NCBI GenBank assembly: GCA_037178855.1
Contig: JASJZC010000006.1
Coordinates: forward strand, 8,908,501 to 8,972,500
Direction: 5' to 3'
Source of the DNA: Oscheius sp. JU75
Taxonomy: Eukaryota; Nematoda; Chromadorea; Rhabditida; Rhabditidae
DNA length: 64,000 nt
Positions 1-11,871 of this stretch are shown here, piece by piece; position 1 is the stretch's first letter; each line of letters opens with the position of its first letter. Both the position numbers and the translations under genes were made by a program. The notes beneath the pieces were generated by a model. That model searched no databases. It had not been told where the DNA came from and saw only the letters and a program-made list of their open reading frames with translations.

Positions 1-1063
1 CCAAAAGTTCAAGCCCAAGTGGGCAGCCAAGTCACGGAAGTGCATGCGTCCCTTCATCATTTTCGTCCTTGTCTTTGTCGTCGTCTTCGGGGCCATCTCT
101 AACTGGTACATGTTCCGGATGATGTCCATCCCGGCCCTTCTTGGGTAGGTTTTCTTATTATTGAAGCCTCAAACTACATGGGGCAACTATTGTTGTCAAC
201 CTATGTCCTTCAACAAAACAAATCTTCTCATGTCCATGCCTGAAACTCTGTCTGACTCACAATCGAGTCTGAACTGGAAGTCTGTCTGTTGCGTGTCCAA
301 TCTTGTTCCTGTCAAGCTTTTCCATAATAACCGCATCAGACAACTGCGCACTGTAATCTTGTTCCTATGTAAATGAAAAAGTCGACCTTATTTTGCCTAT
401 AACCCTATCCACCTTCTATCTTGTTACTATCAACTCGTGGCAGCAACTTTCCCTGTCCTGTAGACTCCTAAGCAATCACAAATATGCAAGGTTTCTGTGT
501 GGCTATCTGGTGATGCGTGTCAAGAGTCTTACAAGGGACGCCTTGTCAATTTAGGCTCGAGGTCATGAACAGAACCGACGGCATCAGAGATGAAGCCTCA
601 GCAATTTAGAACATTTTCAGAGGGCTCCTTCTCCCGTGGTGCGGCTTCATGTTCGGCTGCTTCACATCCATCATTCTGCGACGAACACCGCCCGACGTCA
701 CAGCCATAGCCATCGAGACCGGCATCCAGAACACCGGAATAGCTATAATAATGCTAAAAGTAGGCTACTCCCCTTTAAATCCACAATATATCCTAATTTT
801 AGGCAGCCTTCCACCAGCCGGACGCCGACATAGGCGCGGTGATACCGGTCATTGTGGCCTGTTTCACCCCGGCTCCCCTGCTGCTCGGGGCCGCAGTTCA
901 CACGGCGGTGAAGCGCTTTAAGCGGCGCAACGCGCCGGCGGACCAAAAAACCGTCACGCTGGAGCTGTCAGAAGCCGCCCCCACCTCCAACCTGCTCGTT
1001 GATCCCTCAAAACTCGAATCTCAGCCACTTCCTCCTGTTCCATTCTCTCATCACGTTCAGTAA
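1..1063 (+). CDS. SLC10/SBF-family sodium-dependent (bile acid-type) transporter, 3' end
   Basis: Three exons are visible: 2-144, 621-759 and 803-1063; the gene starts before the window. The joined frame gives a basic stretch (KFKPKWAAKSRK), a hydrophobic helix (FIIFVLVFVVVFGAI), a second membrane segment and the motif ETGIQN. That E-x-G-x-Q-N signature is typical of the sodium/bile acid cotransporter family, whose members move bile acids, steroid sulfates or other organic anions with sodium across the plasma membrane. A last helix (IPVIVACFTPAPLLL) is followed by a basic cytosolic tail ending in FSHHVQ and TAA. Phases agree across both introns (480 and 43 nt). Substrate cannot be inferred. 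An AATAAA lies near 1246. Confidence 0.85.
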
Positions 1064-1345
1064 TAATTATGCATTTTTTTTCTTGTATTAGATCGCATAA
1101 TTTTGTGTCTCTCCAATCCCAGTGAAAAACCCACCCACCACATCAAAATCCCCCGTGTCTGTGATGTATTAGAGAGCTTTTTTTTTTAAGCATAGTTTAT
1201 GATTTTCATAGTTTATGAGTCTATTTTCAGAAGAAGAAACGAAATGAAATAAAGTGTTTCATTATCAAAGAGAGGGCAACAACAAAAAAAACAGCACAAA
1301 ATAATAAAGAGGGGGACCTATAGGCAGAAGGAATGAAGATAGTGT

Positions 1346-4300
1346 CTAAGCTTCAATGAGACCGAGCTTCTTTCCAGCTATGAGCTTGGCCTCGAGCACC
1401 TCGCGCAGACGGAAGACGCCGGTGACGACGGGGAAATCCGGAGCGCCGTCGAAAGTCTCCAGGGCACGATCCAGATGTGCAATCATCACGTTGTATTCTT
1501 CCCTGGAACGGTATTTTCGGTAACTTTCAAGTAACGGATGGCTGTAGCTATTCCGGGGGGGTTTATGGCCACTCTTGTTACGTTACCGAAGAATCTTGTA
1601 AACCAGTCAACTTTTCACCTTGAGACCCTTTGCCATGTGCTTTTCTTCTCAAAACAGCGTGGTTGAAATAGTTTGAAATAGTTCGCGGGGATTGAACACG
1701 AGTAACCTGGTTCGTAGCGGCACAACTTTTTCGCTTAAAATTTTGAAGAGCTGTAATCTTGTGAGGCCATCACCACTAGTTAGACAGCTTTGGAGGCCAC
1801 AATCCCTATTTTTTAGACAGTTAAAGCTTAGCAGGCAAAGCCGAACGCGCTAACAAGCTCCCCATTTGCAAACAGCACAGGGGCGTTTTATCGCCATTGA
1901 AAAGGCGTTCCCAGTTTTGTTCGCACCAAAACTGGGGTAAAATTTGAGACGGATATACAAAAGTATTCTGCAAATGATTCAAGTTACCTAAGGGCTAAAG
2001 CGAGCCTAAGGCGCCACCCAGTTCGGCGCGCAAATCAGAAAAATTGGCAAAAATGATGATTATTCAACCAACAACTGATGCAAAAAACTTTTTGAGAGTG
2101 GTTTTGAGAGTTTCGTTAATAGACAAAAGGAGACCACACGGGAGTCGAATCTGAGGCGTTTTTGATTTGTAATTGGTGCACTAACCGGCTGAGCCATACG
2201 GGCGAGCTCGCTGTATTTTTTGTAAATAATACATGAGATTACATAATATGCACTGTTATGGATAAAATACGCAACCGCCTGTTAGACTCACATTAAAACC
2301 GAGAAAAAGGACTTACTTGGTCATTATCCGACTGCCGATCTCGTTGAGCATCAGACTCGCGTACATCAGATTGCCCTCGGCGTGATAGGGCTCCAACTCG
2401 AGGCACTTCTTCAAATAGACCAGAGCCTCTTCGCCCGAACTGGACATGCAGCCGCGGTCAAAGTAGTGGATAGATTGATCCGGTTCCGACTTGATGACCT
2501 CGGCCATCAGCTCGGTGGCCGGCTCGGCTTGAGAGAATGTTGAATAGACCTGAAAACGATAGTTTTGGGACTGTCAACTTGTCATCCTGTTTTCAACCTT
2601 CCCTCTACTAAATAACAACTGGGTGCATTCGTTTCCATTTTGTTTTTTTATCTTATTTCCGCATGACTTGCTCAATTTGTTGATACAATACACAACTTTT
2701 TCCACTCATATTTTCATGACCTGTGAGAGAAACTTGCCCCGTCACGATAGCTCGACTGGACATGTCGAGAGAGAAGAGCCCAGAAACAGAAGGAAATGAA
2801 TCGTTCCTACGATTCTTCCCAATCAACAAAAATATGTCTAATAGTTTCTAAAGACTACAGAAGTGGATTCCTGAGCATCCCCAAGGTTTGATAAGACGGG
2901 AGAAGGAACAAGCTGGTTACCATCGGCGGTGAGAATTTGAACGAGCATATTTAAACAACCTGACTGATTTTTGCCAATAGAACCGTTCCCCAGCGTAAAC
3001 TGAGCCCTTAGCCGGCTCCCTAATTTCAAAGCTTCCTCTGATCAGATCACGAAGCTTCTGTTTATAAGTCCCTGACCGAGCGTGAGTATCATTCGGTATG
3101 CAGATTTTCCTATCTCTCCTTGTCCTAATCCCAACATCGTTTTCTCCCGGTTTCCCAGACACATGGTGTGCAGCAGCAATCGTATACTTTCTTCATTCCT
3201 CGAACCTACTTTTACAGATGCCAACGCCTGAAGGTTATAGTCAACAATTCATAGAGGACATCGAATCTTTAAAAAAAAAAGGAAGTGAAGACCATATGGG
3301 GCAAATCCAAAAATGGTCAGGCATTCGCTGTGCTCATCACCAAAGTGAGTACTTTTTTCATTATTAAAAGAAGCTGATTCGAGGTATCCTGGTACGCTAT
3401 TAGAGTCATTATGGATGTGGATTATCGCGATTACTCGGCCGTCTGTCTCCGAAGTAATTTCTCGCTTCTCGACAGGGAAGAAAGTAATATCTCGCTCTCC
3501 GACAGGGAAGTAATTGCTCGGACGGAACATTGGACGCTGAAAGGTGCCAAAAATCAGGCCCAAAAGTGGATAGACATGCTCAAACGAGGACAATACGTTT
3601 GAATCCATAAGGAGCTGGGAAGTTTGAAGCCGAAAGTCACAACGATGCCGTATGATTGTGCTAGGAATCCGGACCGCTACCTCATGCCGGGAGATTTGAT
3701 TCAGACCAACTTCATTTTGTCAGTTTTTCCTGCCAATCAGTATTATCCACTTACGATTTTCAGTTATACGAATCACGAGGGCGGCTACCTCGGAAACGGA
3801 AAGATTTGTGTGTGCCTTTCTTTTGATAATCAATATTTTAGGTTGCTCATATTTGCTCCGACCATGGAAAAAAAGGGGATGCTCGGGCTCGGATTGGAGA
3901 TCTCGTACCTCACTTTATCTCGAGGGACAGCGAAGAAATTCGCGTTAAGGTAGGTCTCATCAGAAGGATTCTCACACCGTTCAGGTCTTCCCTATCCGCT
4001 TCCGAACACGAGAGGAGATTGTCGCGACGACAAGGCGCTATGCAGCAGAGGAATTCCGCGACTGTGAGTACGATCTCCTCATGAAGAATTGCCGGCACTT
4101 TGCGACACTCTGCGTTCTTAGAATTGAGCACTGCAGCGACACAACCCTTATCATCTTTATGAAGGCCGTCTTTGGCTTTGTTTTTGAAGAATAAAGAAAT
4201 CTGCGAGCTATCGATCTGCTGGTGATCTTTGGGTTTCGATCACTTTTTGTTTGAAACTACGAGAGACCTTGGAACAATAAAAAAAACTTAACCTACCTTG

Positions 4301-6835
4301 GCCAGAAGTGTGCTCGCGTAAGCACTCGGCCTTTCCAGGTCACGAACGAACGTCTCGAGCTCGATAATGGCAGTGTGCAGGCCGGCAGCATTCGGATTCC
4401 CGTCCGAGTTGGCCAGAATTCCCAGGGTGAGACGAAGAAGTCTGAATTTTAAAGATTTAACACACTTACAAAGAATGGAATACTTGATATTGCTATTCTC
4501 TTCAATATCCTGGGTCGAGAGGATCTTCATGGCCTCATGGGCCTCACCGTAGATGACAAGACGGAAAGCAGCCATCGCGTAGTAGTCAATATTGCGGATA
4601 TCGGTGGCGATGGCCTCGTAGAACATTCTAAAACAGCGGATTTGTCAATTTTAACTTCTGAGATCCTGTGTGAAGTCCTTTTCTTCTCAAAGCAGTTTTT
4701 TGAGAAAGTTTGTCACCGATAGACATCAGCGTTGCGCAAAGACCGAATTTTTGGCCGAACACGAAACGAACAAACCAATATTTATGAGACCGAGCTGTAC
4801 ACGAACGTGTGGCGTGTCCAAATTTCGTTGGAGGAACTGTTCGCGAGCATGGGAACACGAACACAGTACAAACATTGCAAAAAACCTAGTACTTTTTTTT
4901 GCAAATTTCCAAAGCTAAAGCGACAGTTATGCCTCTACTGAACAACTGTTCCGCTTAAACTTTGAAGACCTGTTTTTTGTGTGGCCACAATCATCAAATT
5001 TAGACAGCTTTTGAGGACACACCTGCTATTTATGACTGGAAGCCCCCAAATTATGTTCTGCTAAAAAAAAAGTTAACCCACTTTAGCACAGCCTCCTTGT
5101 TCGGGGCTGTCTCGATCTCGATGATGAATTTCGAGGACAAGAGATCCTTTTTGGCCTCCTTCTCCAGCTCGATCAGACTATTATATTGGGCTGTGAACTC
5201 GTCGAGGTACTTTCGGGTCTAAAACAGTGATTTTACAACCTTTTTTTATAGTAAAACAGGCCTCGGTCAAGCAGTTTTCGTACGCCGAGAACTTGGCAGC
5301 CAGAAGGAGAGCTTCAAGCTTGAATTCCGATCTGTCTTCTTCTGCCGCTTTCGCCGCCACATCGTCGTATTTGTGCTCCTGGATGAGCTGGAGAGCTTCA
5401 CCGAGTTTTCTAGAAAAATAGGAAGTTATCAGAGAAGATCTTGCTGTTTTTAAAGTACAACGTAAGTCTGTATGCGTCTGTGCGTGGCCGAATCGCAAGA
5501 GCGCAACCGCCCGCCATAGCTTCGCGGGTAGGGCGTTGGACTATTATTCTTAGCACCTTGGTTCGATCCTATTCTATGTATTTTGGGTTTTCAAAATGGA
5601 AAAAAATGATATAGTTTATTTTCCATTTAGAGGGTCACCAAGCCAAAATATTCGAAACCCAGGATCCGAGCCGGTGGACAAAGAATCACGCCACTTGGCG
5701 TTGCACCATCGCGGCTCAAAATTAGAATGCTCTACAAGCATAGGGTTACGGGATTACTGTAATTTAGTGAAGGAACACTCGAAACAAATAATTCGAAGAA
5801 TTAAATTAGCGTCCCTGTAAGAAAAAAACCATAGAAATAAGCCTACCCAGTTTTCTCGCTTTTCGACAAGACGAGCCTCTTCAGCGGATCGTTTACGACG
5901 GTCTTATTGAGCCAGGCGTAGACTCTTTCATGGCGAACGGGCTTGCGCTGCCCGACCGAATGGTTCTTGTTGAACTCGGAATGATGCATCTTCTCCAGTT
6001 CTTCAATGATCAGCGGAATGAGGCCATTGGCGTTCTTTTCCAGCGTCGAGTCGAGATGCGTGCCGCAGAAGATTTCTACAAAAAAGCTAATTTAAATTGT
6101 CTGTATGTCTGTCTGTGCCCTCTTGTAGAAACACTAAGGGTTTGGACGAGAGGGACCATGGGTTCGATCCCCGGGGTTAACCAACTTCTTGAACAAGCTA
6201 TTTTGAGAAGGAAAAGGCTCCGAAAGTGATTGATCGACTGTTTTCCAAGAACCATAGAACCATAGCCCGAAATGAAACATAGCCAATTTTGCATGCTATA
6301 GGTCAAAACCCGTACCAACAAGAGCCTCGCGGTACTTTTGGTTCTTCTGGAATAGAACCCCGCGTCGCAGATAGGCTTTGCCGTAGTTCGGATTCATTTC
6401 CAAGGCGGCCGCGTAGTCCTCGAGGGCATCCTCATCCGAAAAATTACTGGCTCGCTGAATCTTAATTTTTCAGGGGGAAGCAGATTCAAAAAACCTCCTT
6501 GGAAGCTCCCCGGTTCTGGTAGCACATGGCCTTTGTGCCCTCAGCGCCAGCCTCCTCGAGTTCGATGGCTCTGGTGAAAATCTCGATGGCCTCGTGATAT
6601 TTTTTGGCCGAGAAGAGCTTGTTTCCCATCTGCTTCAGCTCCTCGACCGTTCTGCCCTCCACGGCCGTGTTCTGGCTCGTTCCCTAGGATTTTCTTGTGA
6701 TACAAATATCTGCAAAGTCCTTACCGGCTTGCTGCGGTACTTTTTCAGTAAATAGTAAAGACCAAGGGCTCCGCCGAGCCCGATGACAGCTCCAACTGCT
6801 ATCTTCTTCGCAAGATCCCTGTTGTCCGAGGACAT
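1346..6835 (-). CDS. TOMM70: Mitochondrial import receptor subunit TOM70
   Basis: TOM70 is the outer-membrane receptor that docks Hsp70/Hsp90-bound precursors. The first exon (to 6835) encodes an N-terminal anchor: MSSDNRDLAKKIAVGAVIGL, a glycine-rich helix, then LLKKYR. The next exons encode TPR repeats, including NKLFSAKKYHEAIEIFTRAI, a CYQNRG motif and AALEMNPNYGKAYLRRG, as in TOM70 TPR1-3. Further exons follow at 5854-6078, 5262-5410, 5082-5218, 4297-4627, 2317-2549 and 1346-1502, ending KKLGLIEA-stop. All junctions keep frame, but the 5219-5261 intron needs a GC donor. The 2550-4296 intron holds a complete gene on the other strand. The middle (4297-4627) is divergent from vertebrate TOM70, so the name rests on the N-terminal anchor, TPRs and overall layout. 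Confidence 0.85.
2118..2205 (-). repeat. tRNA-derived SINE-like element
   Basis: Read on the minus strand: ATGGCTCAGCCGGTTAGTGC (A-box-like) and, after a loop, GATTCGACTCC (B-box-like). Acceptor stem does not pair. Located in a TOMM70 intron. Confidence 0.6.
3216..4194 (+). CDS. LRAT/H-rev107-like (NlpC/P60 fold) protein nested in TOMM70 intron
   Basis: The last exons are clear. MPGDLIQTNF leads into F-Y-T-N-H-E-G-G-Y-L-G-N-G-K, matching the family's H-x-G-x-Y-G-dG box with the catalytic-type His. VAHI corresponds to the V-I-H strand, and a spliced exon gives EEFRDCEYDLLMKNCRHFAT, the conserved N-C-x-H-F motif with the nucleophile Cys. A hydrophobic C-terminal tail (LIIFMKAVFGFVFEE) follows, as in membrane-anchored LRAT-like acyltransferases/phospholipases. 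Introns: about 3717-3773, 3816-3840 and 3953-3984. Upstream coding-like exons begin with an ATG at 3220 directly behind TTACAG, but frame continuity between 3480 and 3640 is not resolved, so the 5' part is tentative. The stop codon overlaps an AATAAA. Confidence 0.68.
5510..5572 (+). repeat. tRNA-derived SINE-like element
   Basis: TAGCTTCGCGGGTAGGGCG resembles an A box with D-arm; GGTTCGATCC is a B box. In a TOMM70 intron; not a functional tRNA fold. Confidence 0.55.
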
Positions 6836-7989
6836 TTTGGCTGAAACATGACCGGTTTATGAGGTGACTAATCGAAGAAAAACCAAGTTTCTACAAGGAG
6901 AAGCAAGCGGGCCCGGCTTTTCAATCGTTAACGAACACGAGAAATTTGTAGATGTTTTCGGGCTAGGCAAGCAAAACCGCTCGTGGTTATAAATGCTCGC
7001 GCAGCGATAACGAAGGCTCGCCAAGCACGAGCATAATACAGCAGATTTTCGAAAAGAAAATTCATGTTATATTAGTTTTGATACTGGTCATCAAACGTTA
7101 ATAAGTCAGCGGTTGAAACACATTTAAAACACAGATTATCGCCTGATGTTCATCCGAATCCAAGAATATTCAGTGATTTAAGTGCTCGCTCCTTTTTCGA
7201 CCGGGCTCGCACAGCGAGCATTTTAAAAACTTTTGCTCGGTACAGGTAGTCAACGCGAAAATTTCTAGAATGAACAATAACATGGTAGCCGTCTCAACAG
7301 CTCGCGATCGACCAAAAAACGAGCCGAGCTCCTGGCGTATTTACCCATTCCAAACAATTTATGATGTGTTTTGTCGTAGACTATGTGAAAAAATACTTCT
7401 CGTGCATACGAATTTGGTTGAAAGAGGTTCAAAATAGAGACAAATTTGGTATTTATACCCCAGAACAGGGAATTTCTTCGACATTCATTCTATTTTTCAC
7501 GTTTAGTTTACGTTTACTGCGTCCAAATTCGATTCCGATAACGCAAAAATATATTTCAGGCAAAGAAAGAGCCTTAAGCCCTCTCGAAAAGACTATTTTG
7601 AAAAAACAATTTACGCATTTTCAACATATTTCTGTTTTCCTCACTGCAATGAACTTCCCTCGCCTTTGGCATTACGAGCTATCCATGAAACAAACAAAAA
7701 ATTGTACTAGATAGAATCTGAACGAACAAAGTACAGGGGCTCCAAAAAAAACCATAAACTTTATGCAAGAAAACTGACAGTGAAAACAAAATGAAAACAA
7801 TCCAACAAACTAGATAGACAGGGAGGTGACTTTAAACAGGAGCCTATGATTTCTGGGACTGTTCGGGGACGAATGTGCTCAAGACGGCCGAACGATTGAG
7901 GATCAAAGGGGTTCGGCTTGACAAGGAGACGCCGCAGATCTGGAAATGGGCAGAATTGGAGGGTTTGAATAGCGCCCCGAAAGATCATC
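6836..7989. other. Intergenic region upstream of TOMM70
   Basis: No gene is convincing here. The stretch is the presumed TOMM70 promoter (right side of its start) and the 3' flank of the Notch-like gene. It contains scattered copies of GCTCG-rich words around 6960-7320. The open frame at 7361-7714 is AT-rich and has no recognisable domain or splice context. Confidence 0.5.
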
Positions 7990-10900
7990 TCATGGAATTG
8001 ATTGGTCCATGCTTACGTGCAGAGATAGCGTTGCATCATTGGGGCCCTGTTTTTAAGACAAACAGACAAAAACAAAAAACAAACTGACCGATTCAGCATT
8101 TGCCGTCTTGGAGTACTTTCTGTAGCGAGCTGGAAGAGTATCTGAACGGGAGTCATTCTCGCTGATCATGGTGGGCAGTGTCAGGTCGCTGTCCAGACCT
8201 GAAAAGGCGACTTAGTGGGTGAAAGTAGCACAAAACTGACCAATATCTGGCGGATCCATTCCTCCAGGCGGAGCCAACGATTCGGGGTCCTCGCTCAAGA
8301 TACTCATAGACCGGGAGGGAGAGCTCTGTCTACGCGGGCGACTATCCGGTCTCGTGAAACTGTAGCAATGACGGAGCTGACTCTGGCGGTAGTAGACCGG
8401 GAGGGATGGGCTTCTGAAGGTTGTTGTATTGTGAGGTGTTTTTTAGCTTGTGACGTGCACTAAGTCGTCTAGCATGTCGGCAAGATACCGTAGTCAGGTT
8501 GGATAGGGTATCATGTACAAGTTGGTGCGCATTCCAAAACCAAAGCAGTTGATCCTGGTCATGTCCACTGTGTACCAGCTTATATCGCACAGGCTGCAAA
8601 CGAAATCGAACGAAAAAACGAAGTCAAATGCGATACTCTCTACCGTCAGATTGGCGCATGTTCTCCCTATGTCCACTGCGCACCAACTTTTATCATGTGC
8701 TAACTGCGTATCCACAATGACTACGGCAACTCCTCAATACACACGTGTGGGTTATATGAGTTGGTGCGCAGTCCAACTTCAAATTTTGTAGGTTTTACGA
8801 GAGGAAACTTACGAGGTGGCTGTGTAGTGGGTGACCACGGAAGAGACGTTCATCATCGGGGACTCGTTCAACTCTTCAAATTTTAGCTGTTAAAACAATA
8901 ATTTTAAATAACTGACCGACTTGGTCCTTCGGACGCTCCCATTCCGTGAAGAGGGTCGCTCTGCGCTGTCGGCGGACCTGTTGAACCGAACTGTAGACGC
9001 CGAAGGAGTGATTACGAAGCAGGGCAGCCGTCTCGTAGAAACCTTTCTTCTCGGCGATGCCGACAGAATCATGGCCGTCGCGGTCCTTCATCACCCTTAT
9101 TGCGCCGCAGTCCAGGAGAGCCTGGACGGAGGCGTCAAGGCCGTCGCGAGTCGCGAGATGGAGCGGAGTATCTCCCTGAATTAGCGCCATTAGTGGATAG
9201 TTACCAAAAAAGAGAAGATTCTACAGTATTTCGCGCGAAATTTTGAAGTCTTACCACTTAAAATTTCAATAAATATACATTCACAAAGCTACGAGGACGT
9301 TTCTACTGCGCTTGGACCAACCAGCTAATCTAATCGAGGAAAAATTGGACGGTTGCGGTCTGGTCAGTCAGGCCGGAACAGCTTACCAGCAGAACATTTT
9401 CAAATCGAGCCAAAGGCGCTACCCAGTTTGAATTCCACGCACAAGTGTGGAAACAGCGCAGTAATAAAAATCGTATGACCAAACCAACACAACAAAAAAG
9501 GTTCTGAAAGTGTTTCCCAATGTTCCACCAGATGGCAAAAACCATTGGCATATATACGTGTGACTCTGACTCGAACCCGCCCAGTTTTGGATTCATACGA
9601 ATCTAAAATTGTCAAAACGCCGAACTTTTTCAGAAGATACATGCGCCTAGTTAATACCAATGACACAAAGATAATAACCAAGCTCCCTAGACTCGCTTTA
9701 AATGGGAACAAAACCAACAAGGTACAACGACAATGCAAAAAGCAGCGGTGGGGATCAAACCTGGGTTACTCAGAACTTTGAGCAAGCGCTCTAACCACTT
9801 GCCTATGAGCACAATGCTGTAAAACAGACGGAGAAAGGACCGACCCTGAAGTCAAGATAGTCAACGTCGGCTCCGGAAGACGAGAAGAAGTGAATGGCCT
9901 GAGGGAGATCGTTCAGCGCGGCATAGTGAACACAGTTTCGTCCGGAATCGTCTACCAGGGCCAGATCTTCGATGCTTTCGCCGGCCAAAGGTCCCGCGCT
10001 CTTGGCGTCTCTCCTCAGACTGTAATGGTCGTTTCGGGAGGACAACTTCCTCATTCTCGAGATGGCCTCAACGAGCAGGACGAAATAGTCAAGCTGGACG
10101 AGTCCCTGGCTCGCCGCGAAGACCAGTGCCGACTGACCGTCGTTGTTGCGTTCAAGCACCTAAAATTGGGGTTTTATTTATTCTGAGGGCAAAATTACAT
10201 CGACAAGACCGAGTGCTACACCCTCCAGAAGCAGCTTGACCATCTCAATGTCGAGGTTCTCAATGGCCATGTGTAGTACGGGACTACCGTCGGCGTCTCT
10301 CTGAAAATTTGGGTGTTTTGGTCAATTTTCATGCTGTTTTTGTCTTTAGGAAGCTTTGGCGCGCGTGATGAAGCGGTAGCATGCTCGATTGGGGAGCAAA
10401 CGACAGGGATTCGATTCCGCAATGACATATTTTAGAATAAAGCTAACAACTGGGTGTTAAAGGCGAATTTTACGGTTCTTTTCCCATTTTCGCAGTATTT
10501 GAGGGCGAAAGGAGCGCTGGTTGCCAGCAAATAGCCAGACCGGTGCGTTTTGACCAGCTGGCTGTTCGTGGTTTGACCCGGCTCGGTTTTACTTCGAAAA
10601 TTGGACGTGGAAGCGGTTTTTTCTGGTTGCAGCTCAACGCTAAGCCATAACACGGATCCGGTGACCTGATAGCGATCACTATGACCACAAATGCTCTGGT
10701 CTACTACTCATGCACTGAGCTTCATCGCCAGCCAGTCAGCCTGAAGGCTTATTTTCACTAAAAGCTGCATTAAAACAGAATAGCCAATCTCGTCGGGAGA
10801 GTAAACAGTTCACTTTGACTTGACGATATCCTTATTTTTCCCAAGAAAAAAGCTGGAAACGGACCAATCCTTTGAAATTGACCTTCTGGGCCATCATATC

Positions 10901-11486
10901 GTGAACTTGTTCCAAATCGCCTCGTCGAACCGCATCGACAACAGCGTTGCAGCTGGGAGGAGCCAGTCTGCGTAGGGTCTGAGCCAAATTTTTATTATAG
11001 AATTGCCCAAAACGCTTACATTATTGTTCCCAACCATATTCGCGTAAAAAAACGACGTATCGTGGTCCAACAGGCATTTTACTGGAGTGTTGGAGGCTGA
11101 CTGATCGGGGTAATCTAGGCCTACAAGAATTTGATCTAAAGAAGCAATGGAAATGACCTGAATTGCCAAAAAAAGTCGGCAGAAGCGAATCGACTCGTTG
11201 ATTGTTCCTCTTCCTGTGGCAAATGTAGCCCAGGAAGGCACCGAGCAGGATAAGTGGCAGGCAGATTCCCAAGACGGCTAGAAGAAATGGCTGCCAGTAC
11301 ATAGTGGCTGCTGACAGCTATAAATAGATTTATATACTCTGGAAAACAGGCAAAACGAACGCTAGTCGGCTGTAAAGTCGAGTCGGACTTCATGGTCGAA
11401 TTGAATGGCATGAATTCGGTGCTGGTCCTATTTTGTAACTTTCTCAACGTCTCAAAAACCTCTTCCGTGTTCAACTTTCGCATAAC
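7990..11486 (-). CDS. Notch (LIN-12/GLP-1)-like single-pass protein with ankyrin repeats, ectodomain missing
   Basis: Ten or so exons join in frame. In order: about 40 residues rich in N-glycosylation sites (NRTS, NSTM) from VMRKLNTEEVFETLRKL; one membrane helix (LLAVLGICLPLILLGAFLGY) followed by the stop-transfer CHRKRNNQR; a linker; ankyrin-type repeats (ADGSPVLHMAIENLDIEMVK, GRNCVHYAALNDLPQAIHFF, GDTPLHLATRDGLDASVQAL, HDSVGIAEKKGFYETAALLR); a basic patch QQVRRQRR; then an acidic Ser/Pro/Thr-rich tail (SILSEDPESLAPPGG) like a PEST degron. This order matches the Notch intracellular half. No EGF or LNR cysteine patterns were seen between 11.5 and 17.5 kb. The first exon has an acceptor (TTTTTGCAG) just before GTT-ATG, so it may be a trans-spliced start or an internal exon. 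Other ankyrin membrane proteins are an alternative. Confidence 0.5.
8676..8772. repeat. GCGCACCAACTC palindromic element
   Basis: Terminal inverted repeats TGCGCACCAACT and GAGTTGGTGCGCA, about 97 bases apart, with an inner CTGCGTATC word; in an intron of the Notch-like gene. A partial copy precedes it at 8517-8600. Confidence 0.8.
9742..9812 (-). repeat. tRNA-derived SINE-like element
   Basis: On the minus strand AAGTGGTTAGAGCGCTTGCT is followed by GGTTTGATCCCC. Located in an intron of the Notch-like gene. Confidence 0.55.
10352..10425 (+). repeat. tRNA-derived SINE-like element
   Basis: GATGAAGCGGTAGCATGCTC with a downstream GGATTCGATTCC B box; in an intron of the Notch-like gene. Confidence 0.5.
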
Positions 11487-11871
11487 CTGCAAAAAGAATT
11501 GCTAAAAGTCAAGGGAATACAGGATAGTGCAGCGCAAGAAAAATCTGGAATTTGCCTGGTTTGAATTGCCGCCCAGCTTGCTACAGCATTTCGACTGAAA
11601 TGCGCACGAATTCAAATGTTCAAAAATTCTCTCAGAACTGTTGGTCGGTTTCGTTTTGTAATTTTCTGCTAATTTAGAGCTCGTTTCACGCTCATGCAGG
11701 TTGCTTCACACACAAAGTTCGAAATACAACAGTAAAAAAGTGAGAAAAACGCAAAAAAAATTCTCAAAAATCAAGCCTGTTTTAGGTTATCAAGTTTAGG
11801 AGACTGTCAACTGTCTATATCTGTCCAAAAACATCTTGGAAACCATAAAGACACGTTTTATTACATCCAGA

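Noticed and set aside
4442-4469. 28-nt GT-AG intron inside a TOMM70 exon
   Set aside because: Removing it would shift the frame (28 is not a multiple of 3), while the open frame continues through it in the same phase as both flanks.
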